Origin: Halobacillus sp. Marseille-P3879
Lineage (GTDB): Bacteria > Bacillota > Bacilli > Bacillales > Halobacillaceae
Reading direction: 5' to 3'
Length of the DNA stretch: 64,000 bases
NCBI RefSeq assembly: GCF_900240285.1
Contig: NZ_OESS01000001.1
Coordinates: 1 to 64,000, forward strand
Made by a program: the position numbers and the translations under genes
Notes under the pieces: generated by a model
What the model was told of the DNA's origin: nothing
Databases searched by the model: none
What the model saw: the letters and a program-made list of their open reading frames with translations, nothing else
In this document: positions 17,695 through 26,315 of the stretch, in pieces
Layout: each line of letters begins with the position of its first letter
Position numbering within the stretch: position 1 is the stretch's first letter

Positions 17695-18531
17695 TTAAAC
17701 AACTTTTACGTACTTCTCATGGGCCGTAATGTAGAAGACCTGTCCCTTTGAATTCTTTACTTTATATTGACTGAATCCACTCACGGTAACAAGCGCAATA
17801 ATTTCTGGAAAACCATACCCCTTTTGAACCTGTCCTGCCACCTCTTGATCCTTCCACGAGGGCGACTGGTAAAACCTTAAGTCTCCAGGGTAGATTGATT
17901 CCACTCTCCGCCCGATATACCATGACTGATTATCCTCTTTGCCTTTCTCGTGAAAGGGAACGTTAAAATAATTACAAATCCCTTTCGCGTGTTCTATCGC
18001 TGTTTCACTTTGAAACTGTTTGTCCACCATCAATAAAGCTTCTTTTGGATGGTCCATAAAACCACTCTCTGTTAAAACGGCAGGCATGGAGGTTTCACGA
18101 AGCACATGAAAATCAGCTTCTTTTATCCCGCGGTATTTTTGCTTTGTTCCTTGTTTTAGAGATTCTCCGATACAATGAGCCAGACGCCCGGCTTTTTTAT
18201 TTAAGTGACCAGGGTAGACATAAATCTCGATTCCACTTGGGTTTGTTCCATTAAACGAACCATCAAATGCATTATAATGTACTGAAATATATGCATCTGC
18301 ACCAGCTTGATTCGCAAGGTTCGTTCTCACTGCAAGCGGGACATCCTCATCCCCAGGAGCTACAAGCAATGTGCTGAAACCACACTTTTTCAACAATTTG
18401 TTTAATTGTTGAACGACCTCCCTATTAAACTCATTTTCTTTAACCACCCTGTTCAAGTCCTTAATATAGGGTGACTTCTTACCTTTTGTATTCATACCAT
18501 GACCATCATCTAATGCAATCAATAGACTCAA
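17695..18531 (-). CDS. N-acetylmuramoyl-L-alanine amidase (Amidase_3, endolysin-like)
   Basis: The 278-residue enzyme cuts the bond between muramic acid and the peptide stem. The Amidase_3 zinc residues are visible: His11 in DDGHG, a Glu in the VVKENEF segment, and His in ISVHYNA, with the catalytic Glu in LTESGF. Residues about 205-278 form an SH3-like wall-binding region ending in YKVKNSKGQVFYI. There is no signal peptide, as in phage endolysins that need a holin. The start is a TTG after GGGAG. A holin and an XRE regulator lie beside it. Confidence 0.88.
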   Translation of the reverse strand: MSLLIALDDGHGMNTKGKKSPYIKDLNRVVKENEFNREVVQQLNKLLKKCGFSTLLVAPGDEDVPLAVRTNLANQAGADAYISVHYNAFDGSFNGTNPSGIEIYVYPGHLNKKAGRLAHCIGESLKQGTKQKYRGIKEADFHVLRETSMPAVLTESGFMDHPKEALLMVDKQFQSETAIEHAKGICNYFNVPFHEKGKEDNQSWYIGRRVESIYPGDLRFYQSPSWKDQEVAGQVQKGYGFPEIIALVTVSGFSQYKVKNSKGQVFYITAHEKYVKVV

Positions 18532-18561
18532 CCATCCACTCTCCCTTTTTCTTTTTTGCGC

Positions 18562-18573
18562 GTTACGCGTAAC
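18562..18573. promoter_or_regulatory. 12-bp palindrome in the amidase leader
   Basis: GTTACGCGTAAC is a perfect palindrome lying between the predicted amidase promoter and its start codon. It could be an operator or an RNA hairpin too short to matter; no regulator is assigned. Confidence 0.35.
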
Positions 18574-18584
18574 TATTAATATTA

Positions 18585-18613
18585 ATAATATGTCGCCAAT
18601 GTAGGCAAGTCAA
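18585..18613 (-). promoter_or_regulatory. Amidase gene promoter (sigma-A)
   Basis: On the minus strand TTGACT (18608-18613) and TATTAT (18585-18590) are spaced by 17 bp. It ends 25 bp from the 23-bp palindrome in front of the divergent XRE gene, so one regulator could reach both promoters. Confidence 0.7.
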
Positions 18614-18637
18614 GACTTTTTTCACAATACGCACAAT

Positions 18638-18660
18638 TATTTACACAATTTGTGTAAATA
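18638..18660. promoter_or_regulatory. 23-bp palindromic operator of the XRE regulator
   Basis: Perfect 11-bp arms TATTTACACAA and TTGTGTAAATA flank one central base. The left arm overlaps a possible -35 (TTTACA, 18640-18645) placed 18 bp from TATGAT (18664-18669), so binding would block the regulator's own promoter. Another partial copy (CACAATACGCACAATT) lies to the left. Self-repression by the downstream XRE protein is the simplest reading. Confidence 0.65.
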
Positions 18661-18700
18661 TAGTATGATGAAGCAAATGGCAAAAATGAAGGTGAAAAGA

Positions 18701-19045
18701 ATGAACGCACTTGGAGAACGGTTAAAAGAAGCCCGCCAAAGAAAAGGATGGAGTCAGACCTTTGTCTGTGAACAGTTAAAGATTTCGAATTCCAGGTTAT
18801 CGGGGTACGAACGAAATTACCGTGAACCTGACACAAAGATGTTAACGACGCTTGCTTCCTTTTACCAAGTATCGGTCGACTGGCTGACGGGTCTCTCTAA
18901 TCAACATACTCACCCAAAGAGCTCTACGACTTTTCAAGACCCAGAGGTTCAACGCTGGTATAAGAATCTACCGGCTGCTAATGAAAACGATGTTAAGAAG
19001 CTTATGCGTATATGGGAAGTTATATCAGTCGATGAAAAAAGCTGA
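18701..19045 (+). CDS. XRE family transcriptional regulator
   Basis: The 114-residue protein begins with a Cro/CI-type helix-turn-helix (about residues 3-60; LGERLKEARQRKGWSQ then ISNSRLSGYERNYREPD) and has a short C-terminal dimerisation region. The ATG at 18701 follows AAGGTGAAAAGA; upstream in-frame codons lie within the promoter region. It is divergent from the amidase gene and convergent with the holin gene, and a perfect palindrome precedes it. It probably represses itself and perhaps the lysis genes. Confidence 0.85.
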   Translation: MNALGERLKEARQRKGWSQTFVCEQLKISNSRLSGYERNYREPDTKMLTTLASFYQVSVDWLTGLSNQHTHPKSSTTFQDPEVQRWYKNLPAANENDVKKLMRIWEVISVDEKS

Positions 19046-19067
19046 ATCGGCGATCGATTCAGCTTTT
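19033..19067. terminator. Bidirectional terminator between XRE and holin genes
   Basis: AAGCTGAATCG pairs perfectly with CGATTCAGCTT around a 5-nt loop, flanked by an A-run and a T-run. It serves both converging genes and overlaps the XRE stop codon. Confidence 0.85.
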
Positions 19068-19102
19068 CATTTATTTATAACATATAGTTTTTTGAAGATA
19101 AT

Positions 19103-19384
19103 TTATTTGTCCTCCCGCTCTTTAGAAGATTTCGTAAAACCTTCTCTTCGATTCACGATCTCAAATAATCCGGTGCCCGACAGGCCTGCTCCAGCTCCTG
19201 CCCATAATCTCAGAATCAGTTCCATATCTGTCAGCGGGTAGGCTAAAGATCCAAGTAATAGTCCAGTCCCTACGCTTAGTAGAGGTACATAGTTTTTCGG
19301 AAGCTTAACCGTCCGTTTAACAACTTCTACACTTCCTGCCACGAAAGGACTTAACACGGTTACAAACAGCAGGAGATCCTGCAT
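19103..19384 (-). CDS. Phage holin, A118 (Hol118) type
   Basis: The 93-residue protein has three hydrophobic segments (about 3-20, 34-50 and 58-75) and a charged C-terminus (NRREGFTKSSKEREDK). The phrases PKNYVPLLS, LAYPLTD and RLWAGAGAGLSGTGLFE resemble the holin of Listeria phage A118 and its relatives. Holins permeabilise the membrane to release an endolysin. The ATG at 19384 has GGAG nine bases upstream; a GTG eight codons earlier overlaps its own purine stretch. With the nearby amidase it makes a lysis-like pair. Confidence 0.82.
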   Translation of the reverse strand: MQDLLLFVTVLSPFVAGSVEVVKRTVKLPKNYVPLLSVGTGLLLGSLAYPLTDMELILRLWAGAGAGLSGTGLFEIVNRREGFTKSSKEREDK

Positions 19385-19738
19385 AATTGCATGCTCCAGG
19401 GGGTCCACCCCCTTTTATAAATCAAGACTGGATCGAATCACTCTCTCCCTGTCTTATATTAATATAGTACTCAGTTTAAAAGCAGATGTGTGAACGTTTG
19501 TCACTGTTTAGCACATTTTAGTTGACTTTTTCCTAAAAAATGAAACTTATGTTACCTTTATAATCATTCTCTTAAAACTTTCCCCTTATCAAACTTACCA
19601 CAAGGGGAATTTCCTAGTGGCAGATCATTTTCTATCTGCACGTGGTTCATTACGTTTTTTCATTTCTGGGTATCCGCCTTTCCAATTCTAGGTATGAACA
19701 CATAATTTACCTTATCGAATAGCTAAGGTGGTGAGCTT
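19385..19738. other. Intergenic region with a nested inverted repeat
   Basis: No protein gene is supported. Near 19597-19650 an ACCAC/GTGGT pair encloses a perfect GCAGAT/ATCTGC hairpin with an 8-nt loop, followed by T-rich sequence. It lies upstream of the tiny YjcZ-type gene and could be part of its leader or a small RNA. Confidence 0.35.
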
Positions 19739-19855
19739 ATGAATTACGGTTGCGGATGCGGTGGTTATGGCGGTTACGGCTACAAAGGTGGCGGCTTTGC
19801 CTTAATTGTTGTGTTGTTCATACTTTTGATTATCGTTGGGGCTGCAATTTGTTAA
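19739..19855 (+). CDS. YjcZ family tiny sporulation membrane peptide (second copy)
   Basis: The 38-residue peptide starts with a Gly/Tyr/Cys-rich stretch ([19 protein letters not shown]) and has a single membrane helix [17 protein letters not shown] almost identical to that encoded at 14348. AAGGTGGTGAGCTT precedes the ATG and a terminator follows. The cysteines near the N-terminus and at the end could form disulfides in a spore coat setting, which is inference. Confidence 0.87.
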   Translation: MNYGCGCGGYGGYGYKGGGFALIVVLFILLIIVGAAIC

Positions 19856-19898
19856 AGTTATGAAATAAAATACAAATCCACCTATAAATCATCACCCC

Positions 19899-19926
19899 GA
19901 AGCCAAGGATTCCTTGGCTTTTTTTA
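19899..19926 (+). terminator. Terminator of the second YjcZ-type gene
   Basis: AGCCAAGG pairs with CCTTGGCT across a 3-nt loop, followed by a run of seven Ts. Confidence 0.9.
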
Positions 19927-20131
19927 TGTGTAAAAACATCAAATCCCTCACACAGTAATGACTGATTCAGTCAATCTTCGAACATGGTCTTAAATTGGTC
20001 GGTGCCTAGCGCCGAAAGACTTTTTAAGTAGAAAGAAGATAACGGTACAGCGAACTAAAACGTCATGATTCGCCTTTTCATCTACGTGTCGTTTACCATT
20101 GACTTCCCTATACCTTTAAACATTATAAAAA

Positions 20132-20173
20132 ACGCTTTTTCGATTCTTGTAACAACAAGAACGAAAAAAGCGC
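20132..20173. repeat. Long imperfect hairpin in the 19.9-20.3 kb intergenic region
   Basis: CGCTTTTTCG-TTCTTGT pairs with ACAAGAA-CGAAAAAAGCG around a 4-nt loop, with one bulge. It lies in a 420-bp stretch without a convincing gene (a 63-codon reading frame at 20065 lacks a ribosome-binding site). It may act as a terminator for the tRNA-Arg transcript on the minus strand. Confidence 0.55.
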
Positions 20174-20278
20174 CTTTTAGTATAACGTACACCCTATTAT
20201 TAACGTTCAAAACCGCTCGCCCTCGTCTTTTACTTACGATAGTTTACACGGCTTAAACGCTGGTATTTCGCTGTTAAA

Positions 20279-20351
20279 CGCCCCCGGCAGGATTCGAACC
20301 TGCGACACACGGTTTAGGAAACCGATGCTCTATCCCCTGAGCTACGGGGGC
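20279..20351 (-). tRNA. tRNA-Arg (CCT anticodon)
   Basis: A 73-nt cloverleaf is readable: acceptor GCCCCCG/CGGGGGC with discriminator G, D-arm AGCTCAGGGGATAGAGC, anticodon loop TTCCTAA giving CCT, and T-arm GGTTCGAATCC. The CCA is not encoded. The bottom pair of the anticodon stem (positions 27-43) is a T-T mismatch. It reads the rare AGG codon. A TATAAT at 20363-20368 lies just upstream on the minus strand. Confidence 0.93.
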
Positions 20352-20422
20352 ACATGAATTATATTATACAAAAGTACGCCCCAATTGAAAAGTGAATTTA
20401 TTTGAGAAATCCATTCAATCTA

Positions 20423-20451
20423 TTACTTCCCCTTCTTTCGTGTGGTAAAAT
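20423..20451 (+). promoter_or_regulatory. Candidate dgk-dck promoter (sigma-A, extended -10)
   Basis: TTACTT (20423-20428) and TAAAAT (20446-20451) are 17 bp apart, with TG one base before the -10 as an extended element. It lies about 60 bp before dgk. Confidence 0.55.
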
Positions 20452-20512
20452 GATACTTGTCTGTCTAAACGTATCGAATTTTGTTTTTTATCGGATATAA
20501 GGAGGATAAGAG

Positions 20513-21154
20513 ATGAGACAATTACCTTTCATTGCTGTGGAAGGCCCAATTGGAGTTGGTAAAACGTCTCTGTCTAAAAAGCTCGCCTCCCAGTTTGATT
20601 TTCACTTACTTAAGGAAATCGTTGAGGAGAATCCGTTTTTAGGCAAGTTTTACGAAAATATCGATGAATGGAGTTTCCAGACCGAGATGTTTTTTCTGTG
20701 CAACCGGGTAAAACAACTGGAAGACATTGATCGTGATTATTTAACACAGGGCAAGCCTGTTGTAGCTGATTACCACATTTCTAAAAACATGATCTTCGCA
20801 CGCCGTACATTGCGTGAAGATCAATTTCATAAATATGCTCAAATCTTTGATATACTCACGAGTGACATGCCAAAGCCTAATATGGTCGTTTACTTACAGG
20901 CGAGCCTTGATACGCTTCTAGAGCGCATTCGCATGAGAAGCAGGGATGTAGAAGCAAATATTCAGCCATCCTATTTAGAACAGCTCTCAGAGGACTATGA
21001 GGCCTTTATGACTCAATTTGAAGCCACTCATCCGGATATTCCTGTTATCCGTATTAACGGGGATGAACTTGACTTCGTTAAGCATCAGGATGATTTACAC
21101 TATATCGTCGATCAAGTGCAGTACCACTTGAATAAAGGAGAAGTATTGAAATGA
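20513..21154 (+). CDS. dgk: Deoxyguanosine kinase
   Basis: The 213-residue salvage enzyme phosphorylates deoxyguanosine. It has the P-loop EGPIGVGKTS (about 10-19), the substrate-site segment ADYHISKN and the lid arginines RIRMRSRD. It reads like B. subtilis Dgk (YaaG): both have EWSFQxEMFFLCxR and the YLEQL segment. AAGGAGG precedes the ATG. Its last four bases overlap the start of dck (ATGA), indicating translational coupling. Confidence 0.93.
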   Translation: MRQLPFIAVEGPIGVGKTSLSKKLASQFDFHLLKEIVEENPFLGKFYENIDEWSFQTEMFFLCNRVKQLEDIDRDYLTQGKPVVADYHISKNMIFARRTLREDQFHKYAQIFDILTSDMPKPNMVVYLQASLDTLLERIRMRSRDVEANIQPSYLEQLSEDYEAFMTQFEATHPDIPVIRINGDELDFVKHQDDLHYIVDQVQYHLNKGEVLK

Positions 21155-21834
21155 ACGCACGTGAACGTTACGGAATTCCCCATGATAGTGTCATCACTAT
21201 TGCCGGCACAGTAGGCGTAGGGAAATCCACAATGACCAACGCTTTAGCGGAGGCCCTCAACTTTAGAACTTCTTTCGAAAAAGTCGAAACGAACCCATAC
21301 CTCGACAAATTTTATAATGACTTTGAGCGTTGGAGCTTCCACCTGCAAATTTATTTTCTTGCTGAACGTTTTAAAGAGCAGAAGAAGATTTTTGAATATG
21401 GCGGAGGTTTTATTCAGGATCGTTCAATTTACGAGGATACAGGAATTTTTGCCCAAATGCATTATGAAAAAGGTACAATGTCCGAGATCGATTACAAGAC
21501 ATATACGAACCTTTTTGAAGCCATGGTCATGACTCCTTACTTTCCTCATCCAGACCTGCTTATTTACCTTGAGGGCTCTTTTGATGATATTCTCAGCCGT
21601 ATTCAAGAGCGAGGCAGGGAAATGGAGCAGCAGACACCCGTGGAATACTGGGAGGAAATGTTTAAGCGTTATGAGAACTGGATTGATAATTTTAATTCCT
21701 GCCCGGTGCTGCGTCTAAATATTGCAGATTATGATGTCTTAAATGATGACTCCAGCATTGAACCTGTATTAGAAAAAATCGGACACTTTATCCAGCAGTC
21801 CCGCAAATGGCGCTCCAGTCACCTATTAACTTAA
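21151..21834 (+). CDS. dck: Deoxyadenosine/deoxycytidine kinase
   Basis: The 227-residue kinase salvages deoxyadenosine and deoxycytidine. The P-loop reads AGTVGVGKST, and QDRSIYEDTGIFA is the characteristic active-site block shared with B. subtilis Dck (YaaF). It overlaps dgk by four bases and ends with a terminator. In B. subtilis the order is dck then dgk; here it is reversed, with dgk first. Confidence 0.93.
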   Translation: MNARERYGIPHDSVITIAGTVGVGKSTMTNALAEALNFRTSFEKVETNPYLDKFYNDFERWSFHLQIYFLAERFKEQKKIFEYGGGFIQDRSIYEDTGIFAQMHYEKGTMSEIDYKTYTNLFEAMVMTPYFPHPDLLIYLEGSFDDILSRIQERGREMEQQTPVEYWEEMFKRYENWIDNFNSCPVLRLNIADYDVLNDDSSIEPVLEKIGHFIQQSRKWRSSHLLT

Positions 21835-21843
21835 TACTATTGC

Positions 21844-21880
21844 ATAAGTCCAAGCATTTCCTTCATGCTTGGACTTTTAT
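21844..21880 (+). terminator. dgk-dck terminator
   Basis: AAGTCCAAGCAT pairs perfectly with ATGCTTGGACTT around a short loop, followed by a T-rich run. It marks the left border of the AT-rich block. Confidence 0.9.
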
Positions 21881-22010
21881 TATTGAATTTTTATGTATAT
21901 TCAGCTATCGAGAAGGTTAGTTGAGATCCGGTTTCGAGATGACGGGTGGAAATGCTCTTTTTTGAAACTTCATAAAGGTCTGTTCGTAGTTAAGTAAAGG
22001 AGGCTGTGTG

Positions 22011-22196
22011 GTGAGTAAATACATTAAATACTCGATAATTGCTGGATTAATTACATTCGCTTTGTGTTTGTTTGTTCTCTTAGCAATCAACTCTCCTTCT
22101 CCATATATAGGAAGTCTTGTTGTGGGCTTTGTAATATTTGAAATAAGTTTTTACCATTTCTTTGGAAGAGAAAAGGAAAAACAAAAGTTGATGTAA
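22011..22196 (+). CDS. Small two-TM membrane protein, unknown
   Basis: The 61-residue product has two membrane helices (about 6-26 and 31-50) and a basic tail (GREKEKQKLM). GTG at 22011 lies seven bases after a perfect AAAGGAGG; GTG at 22008 is too close. Base composition is clearly more A/T-rich than the housekeeping genes around it. No family is recognised. Confidence 0.55.
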   Translation: MSKYIKYSIIAGLITFALCLFVLLAINSPSPYIGSLVVGFVIFEISFYHFFGREKEKQKLM

Positions 22197-22351
22197 GGCT
22201 CAATATATTTGTGTTATTTGCGTATTAGAGAGAATATGCAATCTAAGCTACTTATCATACGAGAAAACATTGAATTAGGAAAAACCAGATCTGCGAAAAG
22301 TCTTCGAAATCATCTAGGGTGAGGTAAAATTATATACGGGGGCAGATATAT

Positions 22352-22666
22352 ATGATAGATTTCACACTGTTCGCTTTGAGTATTGTCATAGCTATATATA
22401 TTATCTTTAACAACAGAAATAAAATCAGAGAATTAACATCATCTCAAATTATAGTTGTAGGTTTTTCCTATCTTATTACGGTTTTTATAGCGTTTATTTG
22501 TATTTATTATGGAGGGAATTGGATTGCTGAACAATTTTCAATTATCATCTTTAAATATATCATTTTCCTTATAATTGTTTTCATAACTATATACTTTTGC
22601 AAGAGTATTTTGAGAAAAATGATAAACAAGATTACAAATGGTGTTCTTCCGGGTAGTTGGAAGTAA
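22352..22666 (+). CDS. Small three-TM membrane protein, unknown
   Basis: The 104-residue protein is dominated by isoleucine and phenylalanine in three membrane helices (about 2-20, 32-52, 63-85) with a basic tail. The upstream site (ACGGGGGCAG) is weak. It belongs to the AT-rich block and shows no recognised family motif. It may be a recently acquired gene; function is unknown. Confidence 0.45.
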   Translation: MIDFTLFALSIVIAIYIIFNNRNKIRELTSSQIIVVGFSYLITVFIAFICIYYGGNWIAEQFSIIIFKYIIFLIIVFITIYFCKSILRKMINKITNGVLPGSWK

Positions 22667-22828
22667 ACTTCTACAAATTGAGGTAAAAGCAAAAAATCAG
22701 TAAGACTGCTTCTATTCCGAGCCTTAAGCAATCAGGATGCTAATGAGGAACAAGGGAAAGAGAACAGATAATTCAGACTGAGGAATAAGAGATTTAATGA
22801 ACTTATGTAGATATTAAGGAGAAGTAAT

Positions 22829-23074
22829 ATGAATAAGATACTTTTTTTCTTTTGTAATTTAATAGTCATTATAGGGATTTGTACGATATTTACTACAAGC
22901 ATTCTGAATAAGGTGCTTCCTATGCTGGGAAAGGCTGCTTATCAAGCCGCAGCTGCTGGGAGCTACTTACGAAATGACTACATAATGAACTTCACTACTA
23001 TCAACATATTTGCAATTTTATTGATAGCACTTGGCTTGGTATCAAGTTATAAGATTTATAAACAAGGTTTGTAG
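22829..23074 (+). CDS. Small two-TM membrane protein, unknown
   Basis: The 81-residue product has helices at about 5-25 and 57-73 joined by an alanine-rich loop. TTAAGGAGAAG precedes the ATG at proper spacing, giving good support for translation. No family is recognised. It is the third consecutive small membrane protein gene in the AT-rich block. Confidence 0.5.
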   Translation: MNKILFFFCNLIVIIGICTIFTTSILNKVLPMLGKAAYQAAAAGSYLRNDYIMNFTTINIFAILLIALGLVSSYKIYKQGL

Positions 23075-23153
23075 TAATTAAAATTTGTTCAAGAATAGGG
23101 ATACATTTCACAATAGACTCGCTTTTATTACATAGTTCGAAGGGAAGAGAATA

Positions 23154-23612
23154 ATGACAGTGAGATTAGACCGAATGAATTCAGAGGAATTTCAAAAATA
23201 TTTAAGTTTTGCAATTAAGCATTTTGCCGAAGAACAAATAAAGTCTGGTAATTGGAAGCCGGAAGAGGCTGTTAGCAAGGCAACAGAAGAATATGAAAAA
23301 TTGCTCCCTGAAGGACAAGATACGGAAAATAATCATTTATTCACAGTTCGAGATAGAAGCAAAGAAGTTGGCATGATTTGGTTTGCACAAATAACGAATG
23401 AAAAAGGTTTTATTTATGGTATAAACATTTGGGAAGGAAACCAAGGCAAAGGTTACGGTAAAAAAGCTATGCAAGAAATTGAAATCTTAGCTAAGAATTT
23501 GGGTTTAAAAAGTATAGGTCTCCACGTCTTTGCTCACAACAACATGGCACGAGATTTATATGAAAAGGTAGGATATACAGAAAAAAATATTAAGATGGAA
23601 AAAACTTTATAA
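23154..23612 (+). CDS. GNAT family N-acetyltransferase
   Basis: The 152-residue protein contains the acetyl-CoA binding motif A as EGNQGKGYGKKAM (about residues 93-105) and the C-terminal HVFAHNNMARDLYEKVGY block typical of GNAT enzymes. The substrate is unknown. GGGAAGAG precedes the ATG. It is A/T-rich like its neighbours and is followed 35 bp later by a HAD hydrolase gene, possibly cotranscribed. Confidence 0.8.
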   Translation: MTVRLDRMNSEEFQKYLSFAIKHFAEEQIKSGNWKPEEAVSKATEEYEKLLPEGQDTENNHLFTVRDRSKEVGMIWFAQITNEKGFIYGINIWEGNQGKGYGKKAMQEIEILAKNLGLKSIGLHVFAHNNMARDLYEKVGYTEKNIKMEKTL

Positions 23613-23647
23613 GTCATAAAGCTTTTTAGGTGAAAGGGAGCTAAAGA

Positions 23648-24307
23648 ATGAAACAAGCACTAATTTTTGATATGGATGGCACACTTTTTCAGACAGATAA
23701 AATATTAGAATTATCACTTGATGATACTTTCAGCCATTTACGGTCATTAAATAAATGGGATACGGCTACACCTATAGAGAAATACCGGGAGATTATGGGG
23801 GTGCCCTTACCAAAAGTTTGGGAAGCTTTACTACCCAATCATTCGATTGAGGAAAGAGAACAAACTGATGCTTTTTTTCTAGAAAGGCTGATTGAGAATA
23901 TTAGAAATGGAAAAGGTGCTTTATATCCTAACGTAACTGAAGTCTTTAGTTATCTGAAAGAAAATAATTGTTCCATATACATAGCAAGTAATGGTTTAAC
24001 CGAATATTTAAAGGCAATTGTTAGTTATTACAAATTAGATAGATGGGTTACGGAAACGTTTAGTATTCAACAGATTAATTCTTTGAATAAATCGGACTTG
24101 GTTCAAAGTATTATACAGAAATACGGGATTATTACAGGAGCAGTAGTTGGAGACCGGCTATCCGATATAAATGCAGCTAAAGATAATGATTTGGTTTCCA
24201 TTGGATGTAACTTTGACTTTTCACGAGAAGATGAACTATCCCAGGCTGATATAGTAATTGATAATTTATTAGAGCTACAAACAATTTCATCTAAATTAAG
24301 CCAATAA
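23648..24307 (+). CDS. HAD family hydrolase (phosphatase-like)
   Basis: The 219-residue haloacid dehalogenase-type phosphatase has motif I DMDGT (8-12), motif II IASNG (about 118-122), a motif III lysine near Lys146, and motif IV GDRLSDINAA (about 167-176). A helical cap (residues about 20-90) marks it as subclass I, similar to PGMB/Gph-type enzymes. AAAGGGAGC precedes the ATG. The substrate cannot be told. Confidence 0.82.
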   Translation: MKQALIFDMDGTLFQTDKILELSLDDTFSHLRSLNKWDTATPIEKYREIMGVPLPKVWEALLPNHSIEEREQTDAFFLERLIENIRNGKGALYPNVTEVFSYLKENNCSIYIASNGLTEYLKAIVSYYKLDRWVTETFSIQQINSLNKSDLVQSIIQKYGIITGAVVGDRLSDINAAKDNDLVSIGCNFDFSREDELSQADIVIDNLLELQTISSKLSQ

Positions 24308-24345
24308 TATATTAAACAAACGAGCTTTAAAAAGAGCATAAAATA

Positions 24346-24373
24346 AGAAAAAACCGCTGCAAATGCAGCGGCT
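24346..24373 (-). terminator. tRNA-Ser terminator
   Basis: CCGCTGC pairs with GCAGCGG around an AAAT loop, and a run of Ts follows on the minus strand, about 50 bp after the tRNA-Ser 3' end. Confidence 0.85.
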
Positions 24374-24420
24374 GTTGTTCTCTATAATCTCCAATATTTA
24401 TGCGCGATTGTTGATAATAA

Positions 24421-24513
24421 TGGCGGAGGAGGAGGGATTCGAACCCCCGCGGGCCGTGAAGCCCCTGGCGGTTTTCAAGACCGCTCCCTTCAGCCGGACT
24501 TGGGTACTCCTCC
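24421..24513 (-). tRNA. tRNA-Ser (TGA anticodon)
   Basis: A 93-nt class II tRNA: acceptor GGAGGAG/CTCCTCC, discriminator G, encoded CCA, anticodon loop CTTGAAA giving TGA, a long variable arm, and the T-loop GGTTCGAATCC. It lies directly after serS, as trnSL-Ser1 does in B. subtilis. Confidence 0.96.
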
Positions 24514-24613
24514 GTGTGACCGACAATAAATAATATATCATGGCTTATTAGATCCGTCAATTATTTTGTCGATTTTTTTGTAAAAATGTTTGCGAACAAT
24601 CAGCTGCCTGCTT

Positions 24614-24642
24614 ATTATACTAATTTGGAGATATAGAGTCAA
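24614..24642 (-). promoter_or_regulatory. tRNA-Ser promoter (sigma-A)
   Basis: On the minus strand TTGACT (24637-24642) and a perfect TATAAT (24614-24619) are exactly 17 bp apart. Confidence 0.85.
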
Positions 24643-24670
24643 TACGGTGTCATGGCGAAAGTACATTTAT

Positions 24671-24708
24671 TAAAAAAGGAACTGCCTCATCTTAAGAAGC
24701 AGTTCCTC
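24671..24708 (-). terminator. serS terminator
   Basis: GGAACTGC pairs with GCAGTTCC and a run of six Ts follows on the minus strand, just after the serS stop codon. Confidence 0.88.
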
Positions 24709-24718
24709 TCTATCTATA

Positions 24719-26011
<1,293 letters not shown>

Positions 26012-26021
26012 TTATTAAAAA

Positions 26022-26262
26022 TAAAAAACTCCCGCCCCTTTTATAGAAAAAGGGACGAGAGCTTGGTTATCAATTTCCCGCGATACCACCCTGGTTGAAG
26101 GTACACTGACCTTCCGGCTTAACTCTCATAACGGTGAGGCGCCGGTTTATCCTACGTAAGCTTTCAGATAAACTACTCGAGGATGGATTCTCAAAATATT
26201 CTTCATCAGTTCCCACCAGCCACTGACTCTCTTAGGAAGAATGCATTTGATACTAGTTCCTG
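26022..26262 (-). promoter_or_regulatory. T-box riboswitch leader of serS
   Basis: On the minus strand the leader shows the T-box core GGGTGGTATCGCGGG (26072-26092 region), the stem I loop segment AGTGGCTGGTGGGAACTGATG-like, and a strong terminator (GCTCTCGTCCC paired with GGGGCGGGAGT, then Ts) at about 26022-26063. Uncharged tRNA-Ser would bind and stabilise the antiterminator. A TCC triplet in the GAATCCATC segment is a plausible specifier codon. Confidence 0.92.
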
Positions 26263-26264
26263 TC

Positions 26265-26294
26265 ATCATATCTTCATATAGCATGATCTTTCAA
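26265..26294 (-). promoter_or_regulatory. serS leader promoter (sigma-A)
   Basis: On the minus strand TTGAAA (26289-26294) and TATGAT (26265-26270) are spaced by 18 bp, placing transcription start at the T-box stem I. Confidence 0.6.
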
Positions 26295-26315
26295 ATAAGA
26301 ATAGCTGATATTCGA

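Noticed and set aside
18531-19408. Complete prophage around the lysis genes
   Set aside because: No integrase, terminase, capsid or tail genes nearby; neighbours are ordinary chromosomal genes.
20065-20256. 63-codon open frame in the 19.9-20.3 kb gap
   Set aside because: No ribosome-binding site, it spans a long hairpin, and its composition does not look coding.
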